A stretch of DNA of 64,000 bases from Robertmurraya kyonggiensis. Lineage in GTDB: Bacteria > Bacillota > Bacilli > Bacillales > Cytobacillaceae. The position numbers were made by a program, and so were the translations under genes. The DNA lies in assembly GCF_005116465.1 (NCBI RefSeq), contig NZ_SWBM01000001.1, forward strand, positions 496,001-560,000, read 5' to 3'. The notes under the pieces were generated by a model that ran no database searches, was not told the DNA's origin, and saw nothing but the letters and a program-made list of their open reading frames with translations. Of the stretch, positions 8,285 through 15,922 are shown piece by piece (the stretch's first letter is position 1; each line of letters begins with the position of its first letter).

Positions 8285-8435
8285 GTGACAAAGTGTAGCT
8301 GAAGCGAGGTAATTCTGTCAGGGAAAAGTGGTTTCATTGACAAAAAGTAGCTGGAGCAGAGTAAATTTGTCAGCCAAATGATATGTCGTTGCCAAGTTGA
8401 CGTAAAAACCAAATCAATTTGTCAATCGAAAAGCC
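8285..8435. repeat. short imperfect repeats with TGAC...GTCA ends
   Basis: Two 37-base units at 8285-8321 and 8337-8373, offset by 52 bases, share the pattern TGACAAA-n-GTAGCTG-n-AGC-n-GTAA-n-TGTCAG. A third, weaker relative runs from TTGACGTAAA near 8397 to TTTGTCAATC near 8424. Each unit starts with TGAC and ends with GTCA, so single units could fold. They fill the roughly 350-base gap between the radical SAM gene start and lutP; no gene is supported here. Confidence 0.6.
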
Positions 8436-8458
8436 CAAACTGACTAAAAAACGCATAT

Positions 8459-8499
8459 AAAAAAGGGCCCACCAAAAGAAATACCTTTTGAGTGAACCC
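8459..8499 (-). terminator. terminator after lutP
   Basis: On the minus strand GGGTTCACTCAAAAG pairs with CTTTTGGTGGGCCC, using G-U wobbles, followed by TTTTTT. It starts 16 bases past the lutP stop codon. Confidence 0.8.
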
Positions 8500-8514
8500 A
8501 ATTCATTTTAATCC

Positions 8515-10206
8515 TTAAGGAATCATCCAACTTAAAACAGTACCTTGTAGTAATGTGATTACACAAAGAATTAATAGTAAGAAAACACTATACTTAAGGG
8601 TGAAACGTAATAACTCTGATTCTCTACCGGCTAATCCTACCGCTGCACAGGCAACTGCAATGGATTGAGGAGAAATCATTTTTCCTGTTACCCCACCAGA
8701 AGAGTTAGCGGCAAGGGCTAACACTGGTTCCATACCAACAGATGTTGCCGTTACTTGCTGTAGTTTTGCAAATAATACGTTTGCGGATGTATCGGAACCG
8801 GTGACGAATACTCCAAGCCATCCAAGTACAGGAGAGAAGAATGGGAAAAGTGAGCCCGTTTTCGCTAATACCATACCTAGTGTTGTCGTCATTCCAGCAA
8901 CGTTTGCAACATATGCATAGGCAACTACCGCACAAATTGTGATAAGTGGGAATTTAATTTCCTTAATCGTATCAATAAAAGTAACAGCCCATGTTTTCCA
9001 GGACACTTTGAAAATGAATTTAGTCACTATCGCCGCTAAAAGAATTGCAGTACCTGCTGCGCCTAGTAATTCTAGCTTGTAAACAGCAGCAATTGGTGCA
9101 CCAGTAGAACCATCAAGTACTTGGTTGTGCAAGAAAGGCACTTCCGGCATAAATGTTAAGGCATGTCCAATAGAATTTACTACTTTTAAAATCGCATTGG
9201 CACCTTCATAGTGACCAGTTAAAGCTTGCTTAATTACCGGTGTACCCCAAAGTGAAATGAATCCAGTTAAGATAATGAATGGAGACCAAGCCTTGAAAAT
9301 TTGGCCGCCTGTAAAAGTTTCTTGTTTAGTAGTAAGTTTTACAGCTGCAGTTGCTGCGATTTCCTGTTCTGCAGGGAATCGATAAATGTTTTTCGGTTTC
9401 CAGAACTTCATGAAAATAGCTAAAGCAAATAGAGAAACTAATGCAGATAGTATATCTGGTAATTCAGGTCCTAAGTAGTTAGAAGTTAAAAATTGTGTTA
9501 CGGCAAAAGAAACACCTGATACTAAAATAGCTGGCATTACTTCAAATGCCTTTTTAAATCCAGCCATAATGACAATTAGGAAAAACGGAATGAACACTGA
9601 TAGGAATGGTAGTTGACGACCAACCATTTTAGAAATTTCTAATGCAGAAATTCCAGTTGGACCTTCCATAGCTGTGATTGGAACACCGATAGCACCGAAG
9701 GCAACTGGTGCTGTATTTGCAATCAAACAAAGTCCAGCAGCATACAATGGGTTAAATCCAAGTCCTACTAATAAAGCAGCAGAAATGGCAACCGGTGCTC
9801 CGAACCCTGCAGCTCCTTCTAGAAAAGCTCCGAAAGAGAAGGCAACAAGCAATGCTTGAATACGTCTATCTTCTGTAATCGTTAAAACGGAATGACGAAT
9901 AATATTAAACTGTCCCGTTTTAACAGTTAGATTGTAAAGAAATACGGATGCAATAATGATCCAACCAATAGGTAATAATCCGTATACAGCCCCTTGAGTA
10001 CCAGACATGAATGCGGTACCAATTGGAACCTTAAAAGCGACAACCGCAAGCACAAGGGCAACAAGTAAAGTAGTTAAGCCCGCTATGTAGCCTTTCATTT
10101 TTTTAATAGCTAAAGCCCAGAAAAAATACAATATTGGAATTAGAGCGACAATTGCAGTGAGAGCTAGGTTGTCTCCCACAGCGGTAAAGTTTTGAGTGAA
10201 TGTCAT
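8515..10206 (-). CDS. lutP: L-lactate permease LutP
   Basis: 563 residues from the ATG at 10206 (GGGGGAAAAAAC just upstream), the same length as I recall for B. subtilis LutP (YvfH). The frame stays open to 10323 but that extension has no ribosome binding site. About 13 hydrophobic helices and the LctP-family signatures are visible (GFGAPVAI, GAFLEGAAGFGAP, GSDTSANVLF, NSSGGVTGKMISPQS). Family knowledge: a proton-coupled lactate (and glycolate) importer in the membrane. It diverges from lutR, and a LutR-type operator at 10335 lies in its promoter region, so repression relieved by lactate is expected. Confidence 0.93.
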   Translation of the reverse strand: MTFTQNFTAVGDNLALTAIVALIPILYFFWALAIKKMKGYIAGLTTLLVALVLAVVAFKVPIGTAFMSGTQGAVYGLLPIGWIIIASVFLYNLTVKTGQFNIIRHSVLTITEDRRIQALLVAFSFGAFLEGAAGFGAPVAISAALLVGLGFNPLYAAGLCLIANTAPVAFGAIGVPITAMEGPTGISALEISKMVGRQLPFLSVFIPFFLIVIMAGFKKAFEVMPAILVSGVSFAVTQFLTSNYLGPELPDILSALVSLFALAIFMKFWKPKNIYRFPAEQEIAATAAVKLTTKQETFTGGQIFKAWSPFIILTGFISLWGTPVIKQALTGHYEGANAILKVVNSIGHALTFMPEVPFLHNQVLDGSTGAPIAAVYKLELLGAAGTAILLAAIVTKFIFKVSWKTWAVTFIDTIKEIKFPLITICAVVAYAYVANVAGMTTTLGMVLAKTGSLFPFFSPVLGWLGVFVTGSDTSANVLFAKLQQVTATSVGMEPVLALAANSSGGVTGKMISPQSIAVACAAVGLAGRESELLRFTLKYSVFLLLILCVITLLQGTVLSWMIP

Positions 10207-10334
10207 GTTTTTTCCCCCATTTGAAAAATATTTAGTAGGTCTAAATGTTTTTTGAAAACACTTAAGCCATTCTCCCCTTTGAACAAAACCCCTAAAGAAA
10301 TCGTTTTCATTGTTTCGTAGCATAAGATGATATG

Positions 10335-10347
10335 GTCATCTGATGAC
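10335..10347. promoter_or_regulatory. LutR operator in the lutP-lutR intergenic region
   Basis: GTCATCTGATGAC is a perfect palindrome around a central base and contains TCATC-N-GATGA, the operator I recall as described for B. subtilis LutR. The same palindrome, with A in place of T at the centre, recurs before lutA. Its position 129 bases upstream of lutP and 254 bases before lutR suits control of lutP and perhaps lutR. Confidence 0.85.
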
Positions 10348-10600
10348 TTGATGTTTCAAATTATATTTTGTTAATTAAGATATTTCAACACTTTTGTGAA
10401 AAAATTATTTTTTTTCTAAAATTAGAAGACTCCAGATTGTTATCAGACTAAGTCTCGAAAAATAGTTTTATAGTAATAAAAGGTATAGTCTTTGTTAATA
10501 TGAAAATAAATTAAATAAAACAAAATAATAGACAAAGCGATATGAAGGTTTTAATGTATAATATTGCTATGGGCATAGGGATTAAATGGGGTGAAATTAC

Positions 10601-11326
10601 TTGCAATATAAACAAATAAAACCAAAAAAGATTTATGAAGAAGTAGCAGAAGCGCTTCACGAGATGATTCGTACCGGGCAACTTAAGCCAGGTGATAGAC
10701 TAGATTCGGTGCAACAGTTAGCGGAGAACTTTCAAGTGGGACGCTCCGCAATACGGGAAGCATTGTCTGCCTTGAAGGCAATTGGTCTGGTGGAAATGAA
10801 ACAAGGGGAAGGAACTTTTATCAAAGGGTTCGAAGCAAAACAAATCACATTTCCATTATCCACTGCAATTCTGATGAATAAAAAAGATATAGAGAATCTT
10901 CTAGAAGTTAGAAAAATCATTGAAACAGGTACATCAGCAGCAGCAGCAAGAAACCGAACTGAAGAAGATTTAGAAGTGATGAAGCTTGTACTAGAGGAAA
11001 TGAAGACGGTTCAAGGTGATGGTGAATTAGGGGAAAAGGCAGATTTTAAATTCCATTTGGCTTTATCTGCTGCAGCCCAAAATCCGCTCTTATCGAGTCT
11101 CATGGAACATGTTTCTGAACTCATGTTTGAAACACAGAGAGAGACAAGACGCTTATGGTTGTTTTCAAAACAAACAACCAGTGAGAAATTATATGAACAG
11201 CATGTTGAAATCTATAAGGCGATAGAAGCTGGGGACGAGGAGCAGGCAAGAAAAGCCATGCTTTCTCATCTTGAAAATGTAGAGGAAATACTAAGAAAGT
11301 ATTTCGAAGAAAACGTGCAGAAATAA
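10601..11326 (+). CDS. lutR: GntR/FadR-family lactate-responsive repressor LutR
   Basis: 241 residues. The start is TTG at 10601, 7 bases after GGGGTG; no in-frame ATG fits better. Residues about 8-75 are a GntR winged helix (LKPGDRLDSVQQLAENFQV, GRSAIREALSALKAIGLVE, QGEGTF). The remainder is an all-helical FCD ligand-binding domain with the usual acidic/His metal positions. Family knowledge: LutR represses lutP and lutABC until lactate is present. It lies between its two presumed target units, and copies of its operator flank it on both sides. A TATAAT lies at 10557-10562, but no good -35 was found. Confidence 0.92.
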   Translation: MQYKQIKPKKIYEEVAEALHEMIRTGQLKPGDRLDSVQQLAENFQVGRSAIREALSALKAIGLVEMKQGEGTFIKGFEAKQITFPLSTAILMNKKDIENLLEVRKIIETGTSAAAARNRTEEDLEVMKLVLEEMKTVQGDGELGEKADFKFHLALSAAAQNPLLSSLMEHVSELMFETQRETRRLWLFSKQTTSEKLYEQHVEIYKAIEAGDEEQARKAMLSHLENVEEILRKYFEENVQK

Positions 11327-11339
11327 ATGAATTGATAAG

Positions 11340-11386
11340 AGGACTTTCCTTGCAAAGGTGTTATGACCTAGCGGGAGAGTCCTTTT
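11340..11386 (+). terminator. terminator after lutR
   Basis: AGGACTTTCC pairs with GGGAGAGTCCT (one bulge) and is followed by TTTTCTCTT, starting 14 bases after the lutR stop. Confidence 0.65.
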
Positions 11387-11546
11387 CTCTTGAAAAAAGA
11401 ATAGCGAAATAGCTTAATCCTAAGACGTACGAGGATAGATTTTAAGTATTAATTCGCATTTAGTTTGTCATAAATTATTCGAAAATAGTTTTAATGGCGT
11501 GTTGCATTACCGAGTTTGGATATTAATTCCATACAAATTATTTTTT

Positions 11547-11560
11547 TGAAAACTCTTTCA
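11547..11560 (+). promoter_or_regulatory. candidate CcpA cre site upstream of lutABC
   Basis: TGAAAACTCTTTCA matches the cre consensus TGWAANCGNTNWCA at every defined position except the central G. It lies 58 bases before the LutR operator and 127 before lutA. Function is inferred. Confidence 0.45.
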
Positions 11561-11617
11561 AAAGTAGGAATGTTTGTAGTAGTATAAAAATAGTTAATAA
11601 AGTTCTTCCATATTTTA

Positions 11618-11630
11618 GTCATCAGATGAC
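11618..11630. promoter_or_regulatory. LutR operator upstream of lutABC
   Basis: GTCATCAGATGAC is a perfect palindrome of the TCATC-N-GATGA type, 57 bases before the lutA start. It is the twin of the site at 10335. Confidence 0.87.
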
Positions 11631-11686
11631 CGGGTGACCTATTGAATTGAAGGGCTAAAATTTTGTGTGCATAAGGAGCGGGGAAA

Positions 11687-12403
11687 ATGAAAGTAACCCT
11701 TTTTGCTACTTGTTTAGTAGATATGTTTCAAGGTGATGTAGGGAAAGCCACAGTAGAACTATTAGAACGACTTGGTTGTGAGATTGATTTTCCAGAATCA
11801 CAAATTTGCTGTGGTCAGCCTGCATATAATAGCGGCTACGTAGAAGAAACAAAACCAGCGATGAAAAAAATGATTGAGGCATTTGAACATGCAGAATATG
11901 TGGTATCACCATCTGGTTCATGTGCTTATTTCTTTAAGGAATATCCACATATTTTTAAAGGTGATCCAATTTGGGAGTCAAAGGCACAAGCTCTTGCTGA
12001 TAAAACTTATGAATTAACGCAATTTATAGTAGAAGTATTAGGGGTAACGGATGTAGGTGCTTCTTTAGAAGGTAAAGCAACCTATCATACATCCTGCCAT
12101 ATGACGAGATTACTAGGTGTGAAGGAAGCACCTATGAAACTATTAGGCAACGTAAAAGGATTAGAGTTCACTGAGCTTCCTGAAAAGGATAAATGCTGTG
12201 GATTTGGAGGAACATTCTCTGTAAAAATGGCTCATATTTCTGAGCAAATGGTTGATGAGAAGGTTCAGCATGTAGAAGAAACAGAGGCGGATATTCTAAT
12301 TGGAGCAGATGCTGGCTGTTTAATGAATATTGGCGGAAGAATTGGTCGAAAAGGGAAACAGATTAAGGTTATGCATATTGCAGAGGTTCTGAACAGTCGA
12401 TGA
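11687..12403 (+). CDS. lutA: lactate utilization protein LutA
   Basis: 238 residues, the length I recall for B. subtilis LutA. Two CCG-type cysteine-rich domains are visible: ATCLVDMF with [12 protein letters not shown], and [12 protein letters not shown] with [12 protein letters not shown]. Such domains bind Fe-S clusters and contact heterodisulfide-type or quinone-linked partners. With LutB and LutC it oxidises L-lactate to pyruvate. The ATG follows AAGGAGCGGGGAAA. It is first in lutABC, behind a LutR operator and a cre-like site. It resembles the C-terminal half of GlcF at 558, but the lut gene order makes the identification secure. Confidence 0.95.
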   Translation: MKVTLFATCLVDMFQGDVGKATVELLERLGCEIDFPESQICCGQPAYNSGYVEETKPAMKKMIEAFEHAEYVVSPSGSCAYFFKEYPHIFKGDPIWESKAQALADKTYELTQFIVEVLGVTDVGASLEGKATYHTSCHMTRLLGVKEAPMKLLGNVKGLEFTELPEKDKCCGFGGTFSVKMAHISEQMVDEKVQHVEETEADILIGADAGCLMNIGGRIGRKGKQIKVMHIAEVLNSR

Positions 12404-12436
12404 AATTGAAACTATCGACAAAAGGGGGAATAGCAG

Positions 12437-13864
12437 ATGGGAATGAAAACAAGCAATGAGAAGTTTAATGATCGTGTTGAAAAAAATCTTAATGATGCCT
12501 TTATGCGTGGAGCTGTTTCCAGTGCACAGGAACGTTTTCAAACGCGACGTTTAAATGCAGCAGAAGAGCTAGGAAACTGGGAAGAATGGCGCTCACATGG
12601 TGAGGAAATTCGTCAGCATGTTCTTGATAATATTGATTACTACTTATATCAATTAAGCGAAAATGTCTCTAAACGAGGCGGACACGTTTTTTTTGCAAAT
12701 ACACCAGAAGAAGCAACAGAATATATTCAAGCAGTTATTGAGAAAAAGAACGCAAAAAAAGTTGTCAAATCAAAATCAATGGTTACAGAAGAAATTAACT
12801 TAAATGCTTGCTTAGAGAATATTGGCTGTGAAGTTATTGAAACAGATCTTGGTGAATATATTCTTCAGGTAGATGACCATGAGCCACCTTCTCATATTGT
12901 TGTTCCAGCATTGCATAAAAATAGACAACAAATTCGAGATGTATTCCATAAAAAACATGGTTACCAACATTCTGATGAGCCGGAAGAATTAGCTTTACAT
13001 GCCCGTGAAAAATTACGTCAAGAATACTTATCTGCTGACGTGGGAATTACCGGTTGTAACTTTGCTATTGCAGAAACAGGTTCAGTTACCCTTGTAACAA
13101 ATGAAGGAAATGCGGATTTAGTTTCGGCACTTCCGAAAACTCAGATTACTGTTATGGGAATGGAGAGACTTGTACCAACCTTCGAAGAGATGGAGGTACT
13201 TGTAAGCTTATTAACAAGAAGTGCAGTAGGACAAAAACTAACAAGTTACATCACAACACTGACAGGAACAAAGGATGAAGGGGATGTAGATGGACCAGAA
13301 GAATTCCATCTTGTCATAGTAGATAATGGTCGTTCTGACATCCTTGGCGGAGAATTCCAATCAATTCTCCAATGTATCCGTTGTGCAGCATGTGTGAATG
13401 TGTGCCCTGTCTATCGCCATGTTGGAGGTCATTCATATGGCTCCATTTATTCTGGTCCTGTAGGAGCTGTTCTTTCTCCATTATTAGGAGGATATGATGA
13501 TTATAAGGAGCTTCCATACGCATCTACATTATGCGGTGCATGTACAGAAGCATGCCCAGTGAAAATTCCATTGCACGATCTTCTCCATAAGCACCGTCAA
13601 GTAATTGTTGAGAAAGAAGGACGTGCACCGATTTCTGAGAAACTGTTGATGAAAGCATTTGGTATTGGTGCTTCCTCACCTGCCCTTTATAAAATTGGTT
13701 CAAAAATGGCACCAGCTGCGATGAATCCATTTTCTGATGGGGAAAAAATCACGAAAGGACCTGGTCCATTAAAAGCATGGACAGAAGTTCGTGACTTCCC
13801 AGCACCAAATAAAGAACGTTTCCGGGATTGGTTCAAGAATCGTTCAAAGGGAGAGGAACAGTAA
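12437..13864 (+). CDS. lutB: lactate utilization iron-sulfur protein LutB
   Basis: 475 residues. The N-terminal two thirds is a LUD domain ([37 protein letters not shown]). Two [4Fe-4S] motifs follow at about residues 313-385 ([15 protein letters not shown] and [13 protein letters not shown]), then a short tail. Family knowledge: the electron-transfer core of the LutABC lactate oxidase, likely linked to the quinone pool. The start ATG is 8 bases after GGGGGA and 34 bases past lutA. Its stop overlaps the lutC start by one base (TAATG), showing tight coupling. Confidence 0.95.
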   Translation: MGMKTSNEKFNDRVEKNLNDAFMRGAVSSAQERFQTRRLNAAEELGNWEEWRSHGEEIRQHVLDNIDYYLYQLSENVSKRGGHVFFANTPEEATEYIQAVIEKKNAKKVVKSKSMVTEEINLNACLENIGCEVIETDLGEYILQVDDHEPPSHIVVPALHKNRQQIRDVFHKKHGYQHSDEPEELALHAREKLRQEYLSADVGITGCNFAIAETGSVTLVTNEGNADLVSALPKTQITVMGMERLVPTFEEMEVLVSLLTRSAVGQKLTSYITTLTGTKDEGDVDGPEEFHLVIVDNGRSDILGGEFQSILQCIRCAACVNVCPVYRHVGGHSYGSIYSGPVGAVLSPLLGGYDDYKELPYASTLCGACTEACPVKIPLHDLLHKHRQVIVEKEGRAPISEKLLMKAFGIGASSPALYKIGSKMAPAAMNPFSDGEKITKGPGPLKAWTEVRDFPAPNKERFRDWFKNRSKGEEQ

Positions 13865-14580
13865 TGATTGGAACTATACAAAATAGAGAAGCTTTTTTGA
13901 ATAAATTAGCAGGTCGATTGGGAAGAGAACGTAGAACTGAGGTTGAAAGACCTGATTGGAAATATAATCCCCAAGTTGAGGTTCTAAGAGGTGCGACCCC
14001 GGACGAGTTAGTAGATGTGTTAAGAGAACAATGTAAAAACATTCATACAAATTTCGTGCTGACAACTTCTGGGGAGCTCCCCGCTTCTATCAACGAAGTT
14101 GTAAATAACTATGGTGGCGGTCCGATTGTTTCTTGGAAGGATGAACGCTTTGAACAATATGGTTTAACAAGCCTGATGAAAGAGGAATGGCCAGAAAAAG
14201 GCATTGAATTACACGAATGGGATCATACAAAAGGAAAAGAAAACATTGATAAAGCTAATTATGCAAATGTAGGAATTACGATAAGTGATATTACCCTGGC
14301 AGAATCGGGAACTGCTGTGCTATTCAGTGGGAAGAACAAAGGAAGAACGGTTTCTTTCTTACCAGCAACTTCGATTATTCTTGTTCCGAAAAGTAGTATC
14401 GTTCCAAGAATGACGCAGGCTGCTCAAATTATCCGAGAAAAAGTTGCAAATGGTGAGCAGGTTGCTTCTTGTGTAAACTTTATTACGGGTCCAAGTAACT
14501 CAGCGGATATCGAAATGATTTTAGTCGTTGGTGTTCACGGTCCAATCAAAGCAACCTATATCGTCATTGAAGATATGTAA
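13864..14580 (+). CDS. lutC: lactate utilization protein LutC
   Basis: 238 residues from the ATG at 13864, which shares a base with the lutB stop; GAGAGGAACAG provides the ribosome binding site. It is one LUD domain with the conserved ISDITLAESGTAV, SFLPATSIILVPKSSI and NFITGPSNSADIE. The related domain in LutB suggests an internal duplication within the operon. It is the third subunit needed for lactate oxidation to pyruvate in B. subtilis. The frame stays open a little upstream but only inside lutB, without a separate ribosome binding site. Confidence 0.95.
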   Translation: MIGTIQNREAFLNKLAGRLGRERRTEVERPDWKYNPQVEVLRGATPDELVDVLREQCKNIHTNFVLTTSGELPASINEVVNNYGGGPIVSWKDERFEQYGLTSLMKEEWPEKGIELHEWDHTKGKENIDKANYANVGITISDITLAESGTAVLFSGKNKGRTVSFLPATSIILVPKSSIVPRMTQAAQIIREKVANGEQVASCVNFITGPSNSADIEMILVVGVHGPIKATYIVIEDM

Positions 14581-14596
14581 ATAATAGAAATATAGT

Positions 14597-14629
14597 AAGA
14601 AGGTGTCTATATAAAGGCACCTTCTTTTT
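14597..14629 (+). terminator. terminator after lutABC
   Basis: AAGAAGGTG and CACCTTCTT form a stem followed by a T-run, 17 bases after the lutC stop. The next genes therefore have their own start signals, though read-through is possible. The remaining 280 bases before 14909 are AT-rich and hold a TATAAT at 14750 but no convincing -35. Confidence 0.85.
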
Positions 14630-14908
14630 GAATTTTTTCATACAACCCTAGAAGCTGGCTGAATTTAATAGTCAAAATGAACAGCTTTTTAAAGGAGTGT
14701 TTATTATAGAAGGAAAATTTCCTGTTATAAAACAAAAATACATCTGTTATATAATTGCAAGACCTTGCACAACAACCTTTATATAAACTGTTTCAAAATT
14801 TCTTCCTATATGTTTAACAAATGTCACAGATTGTATGAAAAAGTTCACCTACAATATGAAGTGGGGATTAGTATCAATACACTATTCATACATATAGGGA
14901 GGGAGATT

Positions 14909-15922
14909 ATGTCTATTTTACCGAAAAAGAATGATCTAGGTTTTTTTGAGATTCGTCTTGAATCAATCGGTGGATTAGGGGCAAATTTAGCAGGAAAAAT
15001 GTTAGCAGAAGCAGGAGTACTTGGATTGGGCTTGAATGGCTCGAACTTTTCATCCTATGGATCAGAAAAAAAGGGTTCACCTGTAAAAAGCTTCATTCGT
15101 TTTTGTGATGCAGAAGTTGAAATTCGTGACCATAGTCCAATTGAACAACCGCATATTATCGGTATTTTTCATGAGGCACTATATAAAACAGTTGATGTTG
15201 TAAGCGGACTCATTCCAGATGGAATCGTGTTAGTGAATTCTACTCGGGACTTCAAAGATGTAAAGAGCGACCTACAATTATCATATGGCACATTGGCCAT
15301 CGTCGATGCTTTAGGAATCGCAGTGGAAGAGCGCACAAAGGTCAATACGGCCATGTTAGGAGCACTTTTCCGTATTTGTGATTTTCTCGATCCTGAGTCT
15401 ATGCGAAATGTCATTCGCAAGACCTTTGAAAAAAAATATCCGCATTTAGTAGAACCGAACATTCGCACTTTTGATAGAGGATATAATGAAGTTCAATTTA
15501 AAACGTTTGAAGCCCCAGCCGATGCAATTGGGAAGAGCTTTAGCCGTCCACAGCCACTATTAGGCTATGAAACTCAGGCACTTGGTGGTGTAATTACAGC
15601 TCAAGGCAATAGTATTTTAAAAGATTTAAGTGGTTCTCGCCAAGGTTATTTACCTGGTTTAAACCTGGAAGATTGCATTCATTGCGCTTCATGTGACACC
15701 GTATGTCCTGATTTCTGTTTTGTATGGGAAGAGGGAGAAGATAAGCGCGGAAGAAAGCAAATGTTTCTACAAGGAATTGATTATCAATACTGTAAGGGTT
15801 GTTTGAAATGTGTGGAAGCTTGTCCAACAACAGCTTTGAATGAATTGCGTGAAACCATCGGGTATTCAGAAGTCCATCAAGTGAAGCAAAACTTTCCGTT
15901 AATCGCAGGGGGTGTTTCCTAA
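14909..15922 (+). CDS. 2-oxoacid:ferredoxin oxidoreductase, fused gamma and delta subunits
   Basis: 337 residues from the ATG at 14909 (GGGAGGGAGATT upstream); the frame is open earlier, but without a ribosome binding site. Residues about 15-190 are the gamma domain of pyruvate/ketoisovalerate oxidoreductases (ESIGGLGANLAGKMLAEAG, GSEKKGSPVKSFIRF). The C-terminal 110 residues are a two-cluster ferredoxin domain (CIHCASCDTVCPDFC and CKGCLKCVEACPTTA) matching the separate delta subunit of four-subunit enzymes. It moves electrons from the TPP site to free ferredoxin. The stop overlaps the next gene's ATG by one base. Substrate is not fixed by sequence; pyruvate is favoured by the lut operon upstream. 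Confidence 0.88.
   Translation: MSILPKKNDLGFFEIRLESIGGLGANLAGKMLAEAGVLGLGLNGSNFSSYGSEKKGSPVKSFIRFCDAEVEIRDHSPIEQPHIIGIFHEALYKTVDVVSGLIPDGIVLVNSTRDFKDVKSDLQLSYGTLAIVDALGIAVEERTKVNTAMLGALFRICDFLDPESMRNVIRKTFEKKYPHLVEPNIRTFDRGYNEVQFKTFEAPADAIGKSFSRPQPLLGYETQALGGVITAQGNSILKDLSGSRQGYLPGLNLEDCIHCASCDTVCPDFCFVWEEGEDKRGRKQMFLQGIDYQYCKGCLKCVEACPTTALNELRETIGYSEVHQVKQNFPLIAGGVS

Noticed and set aside
8197-8412. 71-codon minus-strand frame between the radical SAM gene and lutP
   Set aside because: It runs through the TGAC...GTCA repeats, has no ribosome binding site and no protein-like pattern.
8285-8435. CRISPR array
   Set aside because: Units are imperfect, only two to three in number, with no uniform spacers and no cas genes nearby.
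14641-14908. An N-terminal extension of the gamma-delta gene or a separate leader gene
   Set aside because: The frame is open, but no ribosome binding site precedes the earlier start and the gamma-domain similarity begins only after 14909.
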